Positions 10,356 through 20,113 of a stretch of DNA of 24,765 nucleotides are shown here, piece by piece; positions within the stretch are counted from its first letter, which is position 1; the number at the start of each line of letters is the position of its first letter. Origin of the DNA: Chromera velia (taxonomy: Eukaryota > Sar > Chromeraceae). The DNA is taken from the NCBI GenBank assembly GCA_018398765.1, contig JAHBMJ010000031.1, forward strand, positions 34,857 through 59,621. Reading direction: 5' to 3'. The notes under the pieces are model-generated. The model worked only from the letters and a program-made list of their open reading frames with translations. It did no database searches and was not told the DNA's origin. The translations under genes and the position numbers were made by a program.

Positions 10356-11322
10356 CAGAGAATCCAAGGAACGCAAAAGAGGCCAAAAAGGCGCGATTGC
10401 ACCCAAAGCCGGGCGCCGTCCTTGCACAGGTGGGGTCTCTCCCCTTGCCTCCCCCTGCCCCCCCTTGCGTCCCTACCCACCGTCCGCTCCCACCCATTCG
10501 CTGCTCCATGAAAAAAAGCTGCATGTGTCTGCTGAACCAACTCTTTCCGACCAGAGGAATATAGTAAGTGCCGCTTGTCCGCCTGCCTGCCTGTGTGGGT
10601 GGCGCTGTGGTCTGTCGCACAGTTCTCCCGGGGGGATGCGCTGAGACGCCATGGAGGCAGGTCTCCGACTGGATGGATGGACGGACGGATCAGATTTGTG
10701 ATGGCCTGCCTGCCTATGCGCATGGAATGTTGAAGAAGAATGATGGATGCCGCTGTTTGTTGACAAGGGGGAAAGATAAGGCAGGTTCCGGGAAGAAGTG
10801 CGGGAGGGAGAACGGACGGATGGATGCTGCAGAAGACGGAGGGCCTGCAGGGCGCGTGTCCGTTCGGCTTGGTACTTCTTCGTTGCTACATGCATGTACG
10901 CATGCATGGAGAAAGAAAATTGTGTACGTTCGATCAGTCAGTCAGTCAGTCAAGTGGATGCATGGGACACTTGACCGGAATCCAATGTGATGGAATGAGT
11001 GCAGGCTGTGATGGCTGGGGCCAAGAGTCGCATGAACAAGGTGCAGCTGGTTGCCGTCTCCGCCACTGTGAGCCGGGACCTCCGCAGAGCCCTGGCTTCC
11101 CTGGTGGGAAACAGGAGCAATTGGAGGTTTGACCCTGAGATAGTGGAGCCTCCGGAGTTGAGAGACGACAAGGAGGGCGGGCAGATGGGAACAGTGAGGA
11201 TACCCAAAGACATCAAGCACTTCTACCTGCCTCTTCGGGCTGGAGACGCACGTACGTCACAAGTCTTTTGCCCCCTCTCCCTCTCTGCGTCTCCTTTTCT
11301 GTCTCTGTCGATCGACCCGTCC

Positions 11323-11380
<58 letters not shown>

Positions 11381-13495
11381 CTACAGGCACGAAGATCGAC
11401 GCGCTCGTGAGTGTGATGAAGAGTCTGAAGCCAGTGAAGCCCATTGTCTTTGTGGAGTCCTCCCATTCTGTGAGGTCTCTGTGCATGCTCCTGCACGAGA
11501 GGGGCGTCACGGTGGGTGGGTCCCTCCCTTTAAAATCTCTCGTCTCTTCTTTTTTGTTTGCTTTATGTTCCGCGCTCCTCTGATATTCTCCTCCTCGATT
11601 CATTGGTTTGAATCTTATTCGCATCAATCATTCTTTCCTCCTGGATCCTTTTGTTCCTTCCTTCCCTGAATGTTCATTCCTTGATCCTCTTTGATCTCCT
11701 TCTCTCCTCCGGTCTCTGCCCGCTTTTGCTTTTGAGTGTGAATCAGCTGACATGGCTACCACGTGCTTTTGCTTTTGAGTGTGAATCAGCTGACATGGCT
11801 ACCACGTGCTTTTGCTTTTGAGTGTGAATCAGCTGACTTTTGCTTTTGAGTGTGAACCACGTGCCCCCCCCGTGCACTCTGTTGAACATAACTCGGCCTG
11901 CCTCCCTCCCTGCCTGCCTGGCTGATTGCAGGAGGCGGTCCCTCTGCACGAAGCTTTGGGGTACGTAAGTGCCCGGAGGAAGGCGGACGTGGTGCGGCGT
12001 GAGAGGGAAGAGCAGGCATTCCTGGAGGAACTGGGGCAGAGGGACAGCAGGGCTGCGCAGAGCCTCAAAGGCGTGTTCGGGATGGGGTCTCGTGTGGGAT
12101 CTGCCGAGGAGGCATTTGAGAAACACGAAATTTTGGACTCTGTCTTCAGAATATCTCCTTCGCTGCAGGGTTGGTTTGGTGGTTTGCATGGGGGAGAAGG
12201 GAAGGGGTGTTTGTTCTCTTAATTTGTTGCTTCCTTCTTTCAAGGAGGCTTTCCTTTCCTGCACTCTCTCCTTCTCATCTGCAAATCGTGCAGGTAGCAT
12301 CCACCGAGTTGTTGATTGTTCGAACAGGGAGGTCTCTTTTTTGCTCCTCTGTCTGCGAATGTACACGGTTGGACCTGATAAGCAACAAACGCACAAGATG
12401 GAAGAGAGGGAAAAAGAGGAGGGCACGGCAAATTACCCTCCACTCAGTTTGCTTTTGAACAAATGCGGAGAGAATACACAAATTCATGGATAGATGGATA
12501 ATCAGATTGATACACAGACAGACAGACAGAGAGTTGGCAGGGGGAGAGAGAGAGGAGGAGGAGAAGAAGAAGAAGAAGAAAACAAAGACATTTGTTTGAG
12601 CTCTTTCCGTTGTCTGTCCGCAGAGGTAGTCGCCGAAAGTGCAGCAAAGAAGTCGGGCGGAGGCAAAGATGCGCTTGGGGGGTTGGGATCTGAACCCTCA
12701 GCTGCAGCTGTGGGAGGAGGAGGAGAAAAGGGCACACAGTTCAAGCCTCCTCTCCTCATTGCGGACATGCGGGTGGGTCTGCCTTTCTGTCTTTCTGTCT
12801 ATGTTGTCTGTCTCTAGAACAATCAATCACTGGCTTCCTTTCAAGAGGGACCAAACAGAGAGAGAGAGAGAGAGACTGTTTTTCTTTTCTTTTACGTGCC
12901 CTTTGACATCCATGCACTCTTCTTTCAGGTTCTTCTCTCTCCCTCCCTCCAGCCCTTTTCCCCGATGGCCTCCAAAAGTGTCCCCCCTTCCTTCCTTCCC
13001 TCCTTCCTTCCTTCTTTCCTTCCTTTCTTTACGGAAAATTGATGGCATGCAGTCCCTGGAAGAAAGGAAGCAAGAAAGGAAAGGAGGAAGGAAGGAAGGC
13101 AATTCATGCAGTAGTCTGGGCACAGTTGAGGTACACACACACACACACACACACACACAGGGGGGGAGAGAGAGAGAGCGAGAGAAACAGAGATGCGGCA
13201 ACAAACTGCACGCCTCTCTGCACACTCATCCATGAACATGTTCATGCCTGTCTCCGTTCCTCTTCTCCCTCCATGCGTCCCTCCCCTCCCTCCCTGCAGG
13301 CTGCACGCGGTCTTCACTTCCACGAGGTTGACGTCGTGTTCTGCCTCGGGAAGGCAGAGGGCATGACGGAGTACAAACACATAGCTGGTCAGTCAGTCAG
13401 TCAGGCTTGCGGGTGGGTCGGAGGGGAGGTAGGGGGGGATCGAGGACAGTCCCTCCCTCCCTCTTTTTCATTTATGTGTCTCCCTTCAGAACTCG

Positions 13496-13531
<36 letters not shown>

Positions 13532-13806
13532 CGTGCTCTCTGCACCCTTTCCCACCGCCCCGTTCTCTCTCTCGCTCTCTGTGGCTGTGTGTATCTGTGC
13601 GTCAAGTTTCAACTGTATTTCATGAATTGCAAAAGAGGCTGGTTGCTGGGTCAAAAGAGTGAATTGCTTGAGGACTGGAAGACAAGCTTCATTCAGCCAG
13701 TGCACAGGTGGTCGTATGTACTTCCTTTAGGTCGTCAAATCAGTAAGGCAATCGCTACAGCACTCACGTAGAGATGACGTGTACCCGGCAGTCTTTTGTG
13801 AAGAAA

Positions 13807-13852
<46 letters not shown>

Positions 13853-16800
13853 CGATTGATTGACTGACTGACTGACTGACTCACTGACTGATTGATTGAT
13901 TGATTGACAGATGGCGGATCGGCACTGACTGCACGACTGACTGACGGACTGACTGACTCACTGACTGACTGACTCACTGCTCGACTGACTGACTGCAGGG
14001 CGCACGGGTCGTCAGGTTAAGCCTTTATTTTCATACAGAATACATGGATACATACAGAATAATAAAATAAATGCTGACTGCAGGGCGCACGGGTCGTCAG
14101 GGGAAGGCGGGGGTTGTCGTCTCGTTGGGTTCTTACGATGAGATGAGGTCAGCCAGCCAGCCAGCCGGGTTTCTCTCTCTCTCTCTCTCTCTCTCGCTGT
14201 CTTCCTCTGTTGACGTTTCTCTGTCTTCTGTGTCTTTTTCTCTCGCTCGGTCTCTGTTTTACTGTCTGTCTCCTCTTCTTTCAAAAGAAAAGGGAAAAAG
14301 AAAGAAAAAGAAAAAAAGAAGTCGTATGGTCTGTCTCTGCCTCTCTCGCCCTCTCTCTCTCCCTTTCCCTCCTCTCTGAGCTTGTGAGTATGTGTCTGCG
14401 TGGATTCAAAGAGTTTGTTCTTTCTGGGGAGGGGGGCCACACAATTGAAAGACTGGCATCCCAATATCAAGCGAAGTGAATCTGTCTTGTTTCCGCTCCT
14501 GCAGGCGTTTTCTCTGTTGGTCCAAACGTCTGCGCATCAAGGTGCATCCCCTGGATCTTCCGAAGGGGTACCGGAGAGGCGTCTCCCTTGCGCCTGCGGT
14601 CTCCAGACAGTACCTGCGACTGAAGATGGAGGAGAGGAACAGAGAGGTCGAATGGATGGAGGGGCGCTTCGGGAGGGACGAGGCGTCATACGAGGAGTTC
14701 AGAAGGAGGAGAGGGAAGGGCAAGAGGGAGGAAGTGGAGGAGGAAGAGGTAGAGGAAGACGATGGGGTGGACTACGGAGAGAGAAGGGGACGGGGGGACC
14801 CGATGAAGTCTCTAAAAGAAGCGGATAGCTCGGCAGGTGGTGGTCTGCTGAAGGAATTGGATGGGCAGGGAAGGGGGCAGGTCCTCCCTTCCTCCTCCTC
14901 CTCCTCTTCGGAATCTTCCTTCGTCCTCGATGTGGACGCCTTTGCTCTGGAGGACGATGAGGATGATCAAACCCTTTCGGATGAAGAGGAAGAGGAAGAA
15001 AGTTTGCTAGAGAGAAAAGGAGATGATGAAGAGAGGACGGGCGATTCAGAGAAGAACAAATATCAGCAGGAGGAGAAGGAGGAGGAAGAGGAGGTAGAAG
15101 ACAAGTACGGGAAGGAGGACTTGACAGAGACAGAGGAGGAAGGGGAAGGGGAAGGGGAAGAGAATGGGGACGAAAATCAGGGGAGTTCACCGAACGAATA
15201 TGCAGACGCAAACCTTCTTGAGGTTGTGGAGAAAGAGAAAGAAAAAGAATGGGAAGAAGAAGGCGAGAGGGCTGAAATGAGAGAAACACAAAGTGCAAAC
15301 CGCCCTCAGTCAGCAGCGTCACATGAGGAGTCATCTCCTCTGTCCGTCTCTGCCAAGCACAGTAGCGAAAAAGGGGCGCAAATAGAGAAAAAGACCACAG
15401 AGCACTCACACAGAGACAGGGAAGCTGTGAAGAGCCCTGTGCATTCCTTTGCGTTGGAAACGGAAGAGAGTGCGTTTTCTTTCTCCTCCCTCCCTTACCT
15501 CTCTTCCTCCCCCGTAGACGCTCTGAGTCTCCCTCCGGTCATCTTGGGGGACAGGCAGGAGGACGACTGGGGTCTCCTCTCAGAAGATGCGCTTGCAGCT
15601 GCTGAGGGGGGGGGGGCTTTGTCTGAGGCAGAGACGCGAGACGGAGACGAGGGACCGTCAGATGTGCCTAGAGAGGAAGAGGGAAAGAGAGAGAAAGGAA
15701 GTGGGGGTGTGGCCTCCCTCAAATCTTCTCTGGAGGATCTAGACTCCCTCGGTCACCTCGAGGCATTCCTGTCTGAAGTCTCCGCCACACAGGCAGAGAG
15801 ACTTGTGGATGCAGCAACTGCCCCGATCGGAGAGGCAGACCGCAGCGGTCATGATGCTGCGTGGGCGATGGCCGAAGGTTTTCTTTCAAAGCGGGGGCAG
15901 GTGGAGCGTCAGATGTTGGCTCAGAGGGCAGCCGGAGGAGACAAAGATGCACAAGAGAGTTTACAGATGTTGGATGAGATGGAGGTTGAGATGAATCCAG
16001 AAGATCCGTTTGAAGGCACCCCGGCCCAGCAGAAGTACCAGGACCCTCTGAATGAAGTGATTCGAAAAAAAAGAGAGGAGCGAGAGAGAGAGGCCCAAGA
16101 ACAGTCAGGACTGAGAAAGAAACCGACACCCCAGTTGTTGCCAGAAAGGCTCATAGACGCGGAATTGGATGTAGAGCGCAACGCAAGACTCAAACGCACT
16201 GCAGAGAGACTTCCCAAATTCAATATGGGAGAGACTCTCCACGAAGTACAGAGAAGAGAGCTGGTGGAAAAAAGAAAACAGATTCAGAGGGAAAGATCTT
16301 CGACCGAGGAAGAGAGTGAAGCCTTTCCTCTGGCAGAATATCTAGAAGATAAGGAAGCAAAGAATCGAGCAAGAGAGATGGCAGATGAAATCCGGGCCGA
16401 GCTAAAGAAGAGCTATTCAGAGGAAGTTCTCCAGAAAATAGAGGCCGAGAACGTTCTGCCCCCCCGCAAGCTGAGAAAGAGACAGCCAGGCGAGATCGCC
16501 TTACTCCAGCGTTTCCACCCTTCCCTTGCGGAGGCCTATCAGCGTACCGTCACTCGCACAGACGCGGGGCTGCCGAGACGGATTCAGCCAATCGATAGGT
16601 CCTTGCCCGCACTGCTGGGCGTCTCTGAATCACAGAGACAGGCAGGGTTGGAGGGCGAGGAGTCGCAGGTGAAGGGGACGAGGCGGGACGACAGCAGCCG
16701 TCTGAGTACGGTGGACGCGGCTGTACGAGAGGCAGAGGGGGAGGAAAGGGGAGAGGAGCCTGATGAAGAGAGGGAGGGAGAGTCCCTCTTCCGTACTGCA

Positions 16801-17817
16801 GTTGCGCGGCTGCCCGGGCGGGTGGCCGATAAGTTGCGGCCGCCTTATTTAAAGAGAAGAAAGGTAGAGTTACCAAGTGATCTGTCTTCGTACTCTGTGA
16901 ACAGAAGAGAGAGGAGAGCGGAGAGCGCGGGGAAGCGGGCGTACCTTGTGGGTCCTCCCGTGGGGGGTTTTGAAGGAGAAGAGGGGGGATGGGTAGATGA
17001 TGAGAGTGACAGCCTCAGCCTCGGGCCTCCTCTCGGAGATCTCTCTGACGAGGAGGAGCTGGAGAGTCTGAGGGAACTTTTCGAGGGGGGGGGGGNGCTG
17101 AGAAAGAGACAGCCAGGCGAGATCGCCTTACTCCAGCGTTTCCACCCTTCCCTTGCGGAGGCCTATCAGCGTACCGTCACTCGCACAGACGCGGGGCTGC
17201 CGAGACGGATTCAGCCAATCGATAGGTCCTTGCCCGCACTGCTGGGCGTCTCTGAATCACAGAGACAGGCAGGGTTGGAGGGCGAGGAGTCGCAGGTGAA
17301 GGGGACGAGGCGGGACGACAGCAGCCGTCTGAGTACGGTGGACGCGGCTGTACGAGAGGCAGAGGGGGAGGAAAGGGGAGAGGAGCCTGATGAAGAGAGG
17401 GAGGGAGAGTCCCTCTTCCGTACTGCAGTTGCGCGGCTGCCCGGGCGGGTGGCCGATAAGTTGCGGCCGCCTTATTTAAAGAGAAGAAAGGTAGAGTTAC
17501 CAAGTGATCTGTCTTCGTACTCTGTGAACAGAAGAGAGAGGAGAGCGGAGAGCGCGGGGAAGCGGGCGTACCTTGTGGGTCCTCCCGTGGGGGGTTTTGA
17601 AGGAGAAGAGGGGGGATGGGTAGATGATGAGAGTGACAGCCTCAGCCTCGGGCCTCCTCTCGGAGATCTCTCTGACGAGGAGGAGCTGGAGAGTCTGAGG
17701 GAACTTTTCGAGGGGGGGGGGGCGGGGGAAAAAGATCCATGGAAAGGAGAGGGAGAAGAGGGGTCCCTTGGTGGGAAGATGGTTCTTTTAGAAGAACGAC
17801 AACGAGATTTTTCATAA
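7835..17817 (+). CDS. DEAD-box RNA helicase, probably plastid-targeted, with giant acidic C-terminal extension
   Basis: ATP-dependent RNA helicase. Exons: 7835-8851, 9216-9301, 10009-10151, 10359-10429, 10519-10563 (or only 10555-10563), 11005-11251, 11387-11511, 11932-12169, 12294-12331, 12626-12772, 13300-13387, 14084-14147 and 14505-17817. Phases match throughout, giving about 1,873 residues as assembled, or about 1,664 without the artefactual duplication. N-terminus: hydrophobic signal peptide (residues 17-28), then Phe34 in CHC|FLAP, the bipartite presequence of complex red plastids. Core: Q motif GIQTPTSIQ (~215), motif I SETGSGKT (~240), Ia PTRELAIQ (~328), Ib GTAGN (usually TPGR), II DEVD (~404), III SAT (~473), IV PIVFVES, V AARGLHF (~720), VI HIAGRTGRQ (~748). 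The altered motifs suggest a diverged subfamily. From about residue 770 comes a Glu-rich, low-complexity tail and a basic Arg/Lys-rich end. By analogy a role in plastid rRNA or ribosome assembly is possible, but that is inference. Confidence 0.85.
9971..10005 (+). repeat. (GT)n ending at a splice acceptor
   Basis: An uninterrupted GT run directly abuts the CAG acceptor of helicase exon 3 (10009), in the place where a polypyrimidine tract would be expected. Confidence 0.95.
10309..10355 (+). repeat. (GT)n ending at a splice acceptor
   Basis: A GT run with two AT interruptions leads directly into the CAG acceptor of helicase exon 4 (10359). This is the same arrangement as at exon 3. Confidence 0.95.
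11323..11379 (+). repeat. (CT)n(GT)n compound microsatellite before an acceptor
   Basis: A CT run followed by a GT run, then CCTACAG, forms the 3' end of the intron before helicase exon 7 (11387). Confidence 0.95.
11723..11863 (+). repeat. 43-bp minisatellite with CACGTG sites
   Basis: Units start at 11723, 11766 and 11809 (period 43), and a truncated unit starts at 11837. Each full unit carries CAGCTG and CACGTG palindromes. It lies in the helicase intron between exons 11387-11511 and 11932-12169. The palindromes match E-box/G-box cores, but any regulatory role is speculative. Confidence 0.85.
12981..13099 (+). repeat. Pyrimidine/purine fold-back in a helicase intron
   Basis: A C/T tract (12981-13030, CCTT repeats) is followed about 30 bases later by a complementary G/A tract (13059-13099, GGAA repeats). 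The transcript could form a long imperfect hairpin. An (AC)n run and a G run follow before the exon at 13300. Confidence 0.7.
13500..13534 (+). repeat. (CT)n(CG)n microsatellite
   Basis: A TC run followed by an alternating CG run inside the helicase intron before motif VI. The alternating CG tract could adopt Z-DNA; no function is shown. Confidence 0.9.
13807..13996 (+). repeat. (GATT)n and (GACT)n tetranucleotide array
   Basis: GATT repeats pass into GACT repeats with short interruptions, and the array ends exactly in the acceptor GACTGCAG of the truncated motif-VI exon copy. The same GATT unit flanks the fold-back element at 18085-18296. Confidence 0.9.
13999..14015 (+). other. Truncated duplicate of the motif-VI exon (decoy or poison exon)
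   Basis: The 17 bases encoding GRTGRQ, with their acceptor (GACTGCAG), are repeated exactly 85 bp downstream at 14084-14100. Here they are followed by a donor-like GTTAAG. In the downstream copy they continue into the full 64-nt exon (GRTGRQGKAGVVVSLGS). Copy 1 would enter in the right phase, but joining it to copy 2 shifts the frame, so the two are mutually incompatible. Copy 2 is the functional choice because its continuation matches the helicase family. Confidence 0.75.
16470..17721 (+). repeat. Exact 626-bp duplication across an N: assembly artefact
   Basis: 16470-17095 and 17097-17721 are identical by eye, including every G run. The first copy stops after 11 G at the N (17096), where the second copy reads through C. 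The offset is 627, so the duplication happens to stay in frame. This is the signature of two contigs with an unmerged overlap. The real gene probably has one copy. Confidence 0.9.
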
Positions 17818-18084
17818 CGCATTGAACAGCCGCATCCGTAGTCACCGCCAGTGATATCTATGCAACATTTTAAAGTGTGACCTCTCATATATGTAATTCA
17901 TTTGTGTTAAATAATTTGAAGTCTTTAAAAATGCTAGACTAGATGCAAAAAAAAAGTTACCCGCACGCCGGACATTCGGCATGTATTGGGGCGGGAGGTA
18001 GCGGGGGGGCAATCTTTCGGATATGAATCTTAATCTTAATCTTTATATAGGCCTTGCACTCATGTGCACTTCATTGATTGATTT
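17818..18084. other. 3' flank of the helicase gene, no gene seen
   Basis: AT-rich sequence after the TAA stop, with a short (AATCTT)3 run near 18027-18042. Presumably it includes the 3' UTR; no certain poly(A) signal. Confidence 0.4.
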
Positions 18085-18296
18085 GATTGATTGATTGATT
18101 GATATGTTCCGCCCTAGGGCCTTCCCGCTATGTTTATCTGTCGCCAGAGCTAGCAGGGCGGGGCGTTCCCCAGCCTAAGCTGAGGTATTCATTAAAAAAA
18201 AGGAAAGTTTCTGATTTTTTTTTATTAGACATAACGGGAAGGCGGCTGAAGGCCTAGCGCCTAGCTAGCCTAGCGCGGAACCAATCAATCAATCAG
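18085..18296. repeat. Fold-back element with GATT/AATC ends
   Basis: The left arm begins with GATT repeats then GTTCCGCCCTAGGGCCTTCC (about 18085-18140). The right arm (18223-18296) is its inverted counterpart, ending GCGGAACC and AATC repeats, with an extra CTAGC-rich insert. The loop holds A8 and T9 runs. A decayed partial copy of the loop and right arm lies at 18391-18470. It resembles a MITE-like hairpin element. Confidence 0.6.
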
Positions 18297-18575
18297 TTAT
18301 AGGAAACATATAGTTTTTAATGCAAACACTTTTACAATACTTGAACAACAGTTGTTTCCCTATTTATTTGTTATTATTATATATGATGATATACAAAAAA
18401 AAGTTTTCTGATCTTATTTTTTTTTTAATGCAGCTAGTGAAGCCTGTGAAGGGCCTACTACTAGCTACTACTGGCTTAATTAGCTGAATCCTAATCGTAT
18501 TTATAAGACATTATACTATTAACAGGGAATACTCGTAATCAAGGATTGACAAATTATTAAACTGCATATACCTTA

Positions 18576-18810
18576 TGTAAATGTGATGGTCGGTGCGGGG
18601 CTGACGTGCGCGGTGCGATCAGATACCGCGGCGTGAATTCCTGGGGGGCCACGGCATACGCGAGCGTGCGGGGGCCACGTGTTTTACTGAGGAGACGGAG
18701 TTGATTCAGACTGATTGATCTGATGGTTGTATGATTGAGAGTTGTCAGTCTGTTGTCGTGCGTCAGACAGTGCAGATCGTAAGATAAACGGACACCGCGC
18801 GTTTTAGACA
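18576..18810 (+). repeat. 5' LTR of the copia element
   Basis: Starts TGTAAATGTG and ends TTTTAGACA (TG...CA). It matches 23501-23735 along its full length without gaps. No TATA box is obvious. Confidence 0.9.
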
Positions 18811-18969
18811 CACGTTCTCGTAGGCAGCTTGTGTGCGCGTCTTGTCTCCAGCCTGAATTAATTGAGGCTTCTAGATTGATCAGCAAAGGAACCTCTCGGA
18901 AAGGGAGCAATGCATACGGTGAATTTGAACAGACCCTTATGTATCGTGTGCGTTGAGTAGCGGCAGCCT

Positions 18970-18983
18970 TCTAGACGTCTAGA
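18970..18983 (+). promoter_or_regulatory. 14-bp perfect palindrome in the retroelement leader
   Basis: TCTAGACGTCTAGA lies between the 5' LTR and gag. Palindromes in retroelement leaders can seed RNA dimerisation; that role here is only inferred. Further on (19051-19052) a TTTTTGTTGCAG acceptor-like site lies 10 bases before the gag ATG, so the leader may be spliced. Confidence 0.3.
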
Positions 18984-19062
18984 GAACATTCACACCATCA
19001 TAATTTAGTGCTCCCAGGCGGGCTCAAACGTTTCGTTCTCTTTTTGTTGCAGACGTCTCGAA

Positions 19063-20097
19063 ATGCTAGGAGACAACTCCTAGGTTTCTGCAGCTGCCGG
19101 TGCTTCCCCTTCTCCTCCCAAGCCCCATGACTTCAACTGGGTGAACGAACTGAACTCCATGGAAGGTTTCGACCTTTGGAGGAGAGAGTTCCTAAAGTTT
19201 GCCAAGTTCCAGCTCAAGGCCAAGTTCATTCCGGATGATGATGAGAGGAAAGAGCTCTAGACCCTGGCGTTATTATGTGCTTTCAAGAAGTTTGACAACC
19301 TCAAAGATAGCACGCTCACCATCGAAGAGCAGGAGCAGAAGTTTGGGGAGGATCTTCTCACTGCTGTCGCCGCTACGATTCTTGATCCCAAGGAATCGGA
19401 GCGCAGACAGTTTGAGGAGAGGTACATTGCGATGAAGAGAGAGAGGGGAGACGACCTTTTCCAGGCCCTGGTGAAGGAGGACAAGCTCCTTGCCAAGGCA
19501 AAGGTGAAAGGCTACAAGCTTGATCCTTCCACTCAAAAGTGCACTCTTGAGAAGATGTGCTTGGACAAGGAGTGGCTGGATGGAGTGAGGAGGGCAGCCA
19601 GTGAATTGAAGAAGGAGTCCGATGCTCTGACGTATGCCGAGATCCGTCCCCGTCTCGTCGAGGATGCCAAGATCCTCCATGGGAAGAGGGTTAGCAGGCA
19701 GGTGGAGGAATCGTCTAAGCCCAAGATGACCCCACCTCCCAAGCACCAAGAGTTTTCTGGGGCGGCAGAGGGACGTGCGAAGAAGGGAAAGAAAGGAAAG
19801 GGGAAGAAGGGTAAGAGGGAAATGACTCCCTCCTATGATGCCAATGCTGCTTCGTCCAGCAGCTCCCCATCCGGTCCCTCCGGTTCCCGCTACTCCAGCT
19901 GCAGGTTTGTGTACAGGGGAGACAAGTGCCCTGCCAAGAACGCCACCTGTGGCATGAAAGACACGCCTGGGTGTGGGGAGAAGGGGCATTTTATGAGCTG
20001 CTGCCTGAAGAAGAGACAGTGGGGGAGAGAGGCCGCCGGGGCAGCAGTCTCTTCATTCTTGTTTTTTCTCTGTGTGTGCGGGGGAAGGGAAAGATGA
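19063..20097 (+). pseudogene. gag: gag of the copia element (two amber stops)
   Basis: The nucleocapsid/capsid frame opens at ATG 19063 and is interrupted by TAG at 19081 and 19258, then open to TGA at 20095. It contains a helical, charged capsid-like region and a Lys/Gly-rich linker. Near the end is a degenerate zinc knuckle with the preserved pieces CPAKNATC and CGEKGHFMSCC, where the first CCHC unit has lost its Cys spacing. The frame after the knuckle (hydrophobic, from about 20030) looks like non-coding sequence, which fits a deletion joining gag to pol. Packaging and particle assembly would be its role in an active element. Confidence 0.8.
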
Positions 20098-20113
20098 GAC
20101 ATCTCTTTCTGCA

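Noticed and set aside
9399-10723. Many frames rich in His-Thr or Cys-Val repeats
   Set aside because: Translations of (GT)n/(AC)n microsatellites inside helicase introns.
16470-17721. A genuine 209-residue internal protein repeat
   Set aside because: Identity is exact at the DNA level including homopolymers, and an N separates the copies, so this is an assembly artefact.
18557-18910. Minus-strand frame of 117 residues, with a similar one at 23455-23736
   Set aside because: Both are antisense readings of the LTRs; their similarity comes from the LTR repeat.
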